From Chryseomonas sp014190935 (GTDB taxonomy: Bacteria; Pseudomonadota; Gammaproteobacteria; Pseudomonadales; Pseudomonadaceae), in the NCBI RefSeq assembly GCF_014190935.1, contig NZ_JACHVV010000003.1:62001-126000 (forward strand): a DNA stretch of 64,000 nucleotides, written 5' to 3'. A model generated the notes under the pieces. The model was not told where the DNA came from and did no database searches. It was given only the letters and a program-made list of their open reading frames with translations. Below, piece after piece: positions 63,535 through 64,000 of this stretch (its first letter is position 1; each line of letters begins with the position of its first letter). The position numbers were made by a program, and so were the translations under genes.

Positions 63535-64000
63535 TTAGGAACGCGAAGGCCCCTGGCGAAGTTGTTGGGCGGCGCGTTTGGCGAAATAGGTGAGGATGCC
63601 GTTGGCCCCGGCACGCTTGAAGGCCAAGAGCGATTCGAGGATCACGGCGTCGGACAGCCAGCCATTCTGGATCGCGGCCATGTGCATGGCGTACTCGCCA
63701 CTCACTTGGTACACGAAGGTCGGCACGCGGAATTCCTCGCGGACCCGGCGGACGATGTCCAGGTAGGGCATGCCCGGCTTGACCATCACCGAGTCGGCGC
63801 CCTCGGCCAGGTCGCCGGCGATCTCGTGCAAGGCCTCGTCGCTGTTGCCCGGATCCATCTGGTAGGTGGCCTTGTTGCCCTTGCCCAGATTGGCGGCCGA
63901 GCCGACGGCATCGCGGAACGGCCCATAGTAGGCGCTGGCGTACTTGGCCGAGTAGGCCATGATCTGCACGTTGTGATAGCCGGCGTCTTCCAGGGCGGCG
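63535..64000 (-). CDS. hemB: Delta-aminolevulinic acid dehydratase (porphobilinogen synthase), 3' part
   Basis: Condenses two 5-aminolevulinate molecules to porphobilinogen in haem synthesis. The window's right edge cuts the gene; only about the last 155 of roughly 335 residues are present (frame open to the edge, beginning ALEDAGYHNVQIMAYSAKYASAYYGPFRDAVGS). The Schiff-base Lys lies in SVMVKPGMPYLD, and YQVSGEYAM is the substrate-site loop. Its stop is nine bases from the ppk start. Confidence 0.97.
   Translation of the reverse strand, partial: AALEDAGYHNVQIMAYSAKYASAYYGPFRDAVGSAANLGKGNKATYQMDPGNSDEALHEIAGDLAEGADSVMVKPGMPYLDIVRRVREEFRVPTFVYQVSGEYAMHMAAIQNGWLSDAVILESLLAFKRAGANGILTYFAKRAAQQLRQGPSRS

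Overview
The window is a high-GC (mid-60s %) gammaproteobacterial chromosome segment, most likely Pseudomonas sensu lato. Several gene blocks keep the Pseudomonas order as I remember it: thiI / glnA - two DUF4124 genes - ntrB - ntrC - small RNA - trmL; yrfG / nudE - cysQ; visC - ubiH - pepP - UPF0149 / zapB-like - zapA - 6S RNA - 5-FCL; glpT / ascD-like - ubiD - rho - trxA; and ppx / ppk - hemB. An environmental pseudomonad such as the P. oryzihabitans group would fit, but the species is a guess.

Layout. 1-7.6 kb: 3' end of metK, a PAP2 phosphatase, a PotD-like periplasmic protein overlapping a membrane GGDEF-EAL protein (NspS/MbaA-like), a GDSL autotransporter esterase and an LprI-like protein. 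7.8-19.2 kb: typA, thiI, then the nitrogen-control block glnA-ntrB-ntrC with sigma-54 promoters and NtrC boxes, an NrsZ-like small RNA, and trmL. 19.3-27.1 kb: a YdeP/FdhF-like molybdenum oxidoreductase, trifunctional putA, and an LLM flavin monooxygenase. 27.1-34.1 kb: two chemoreceptors around AT-richer spacers; the second has a sigma-28-like promoter and leads a porin and a small PstS-like protein. 34.1-38.2 kb: a second YdeP-like oxidoreductase, fdhD and a LysR regulator. 38.3-47.5 kb: nucleotide metabolism, ubiquinone hydroxylases, division factors, 6S RNA and folate salvage. 48.7-54.8 kb: glpT, an AscD-like reductase, ubiD, rho, trxA. 55-58.8 kb: a GntR regulator divergent from an amino-acid ABC operon. 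58.8-64 kb: ppx, ppk and the cut end of hemB.

No tRNA, rRNA, complete insertion sequence, prophage or CRISPR array was seen. The most unusual content is non-coding. Two copies of an approximately 0.8-0.9 kb nested-palindrome element (17024-17831 and 60380-61255) and smaller relatives at 21.7 and 50.1 kb all lie between convergently transcribed genes. The 50.1 kb copy is a 153-bp tandem duplication that has captured a 30-bp relic of the neighbouring reductase gene. Regulation can be read directly in several places: NtrC/sigma-54 at glnA, ntrB, the small RNA and possibly the ABC operon; PutA operators; GlpR boxes; and a sigma-28 promoter. Locus comparisons with P. aeruginosa are from memory, not from a search.
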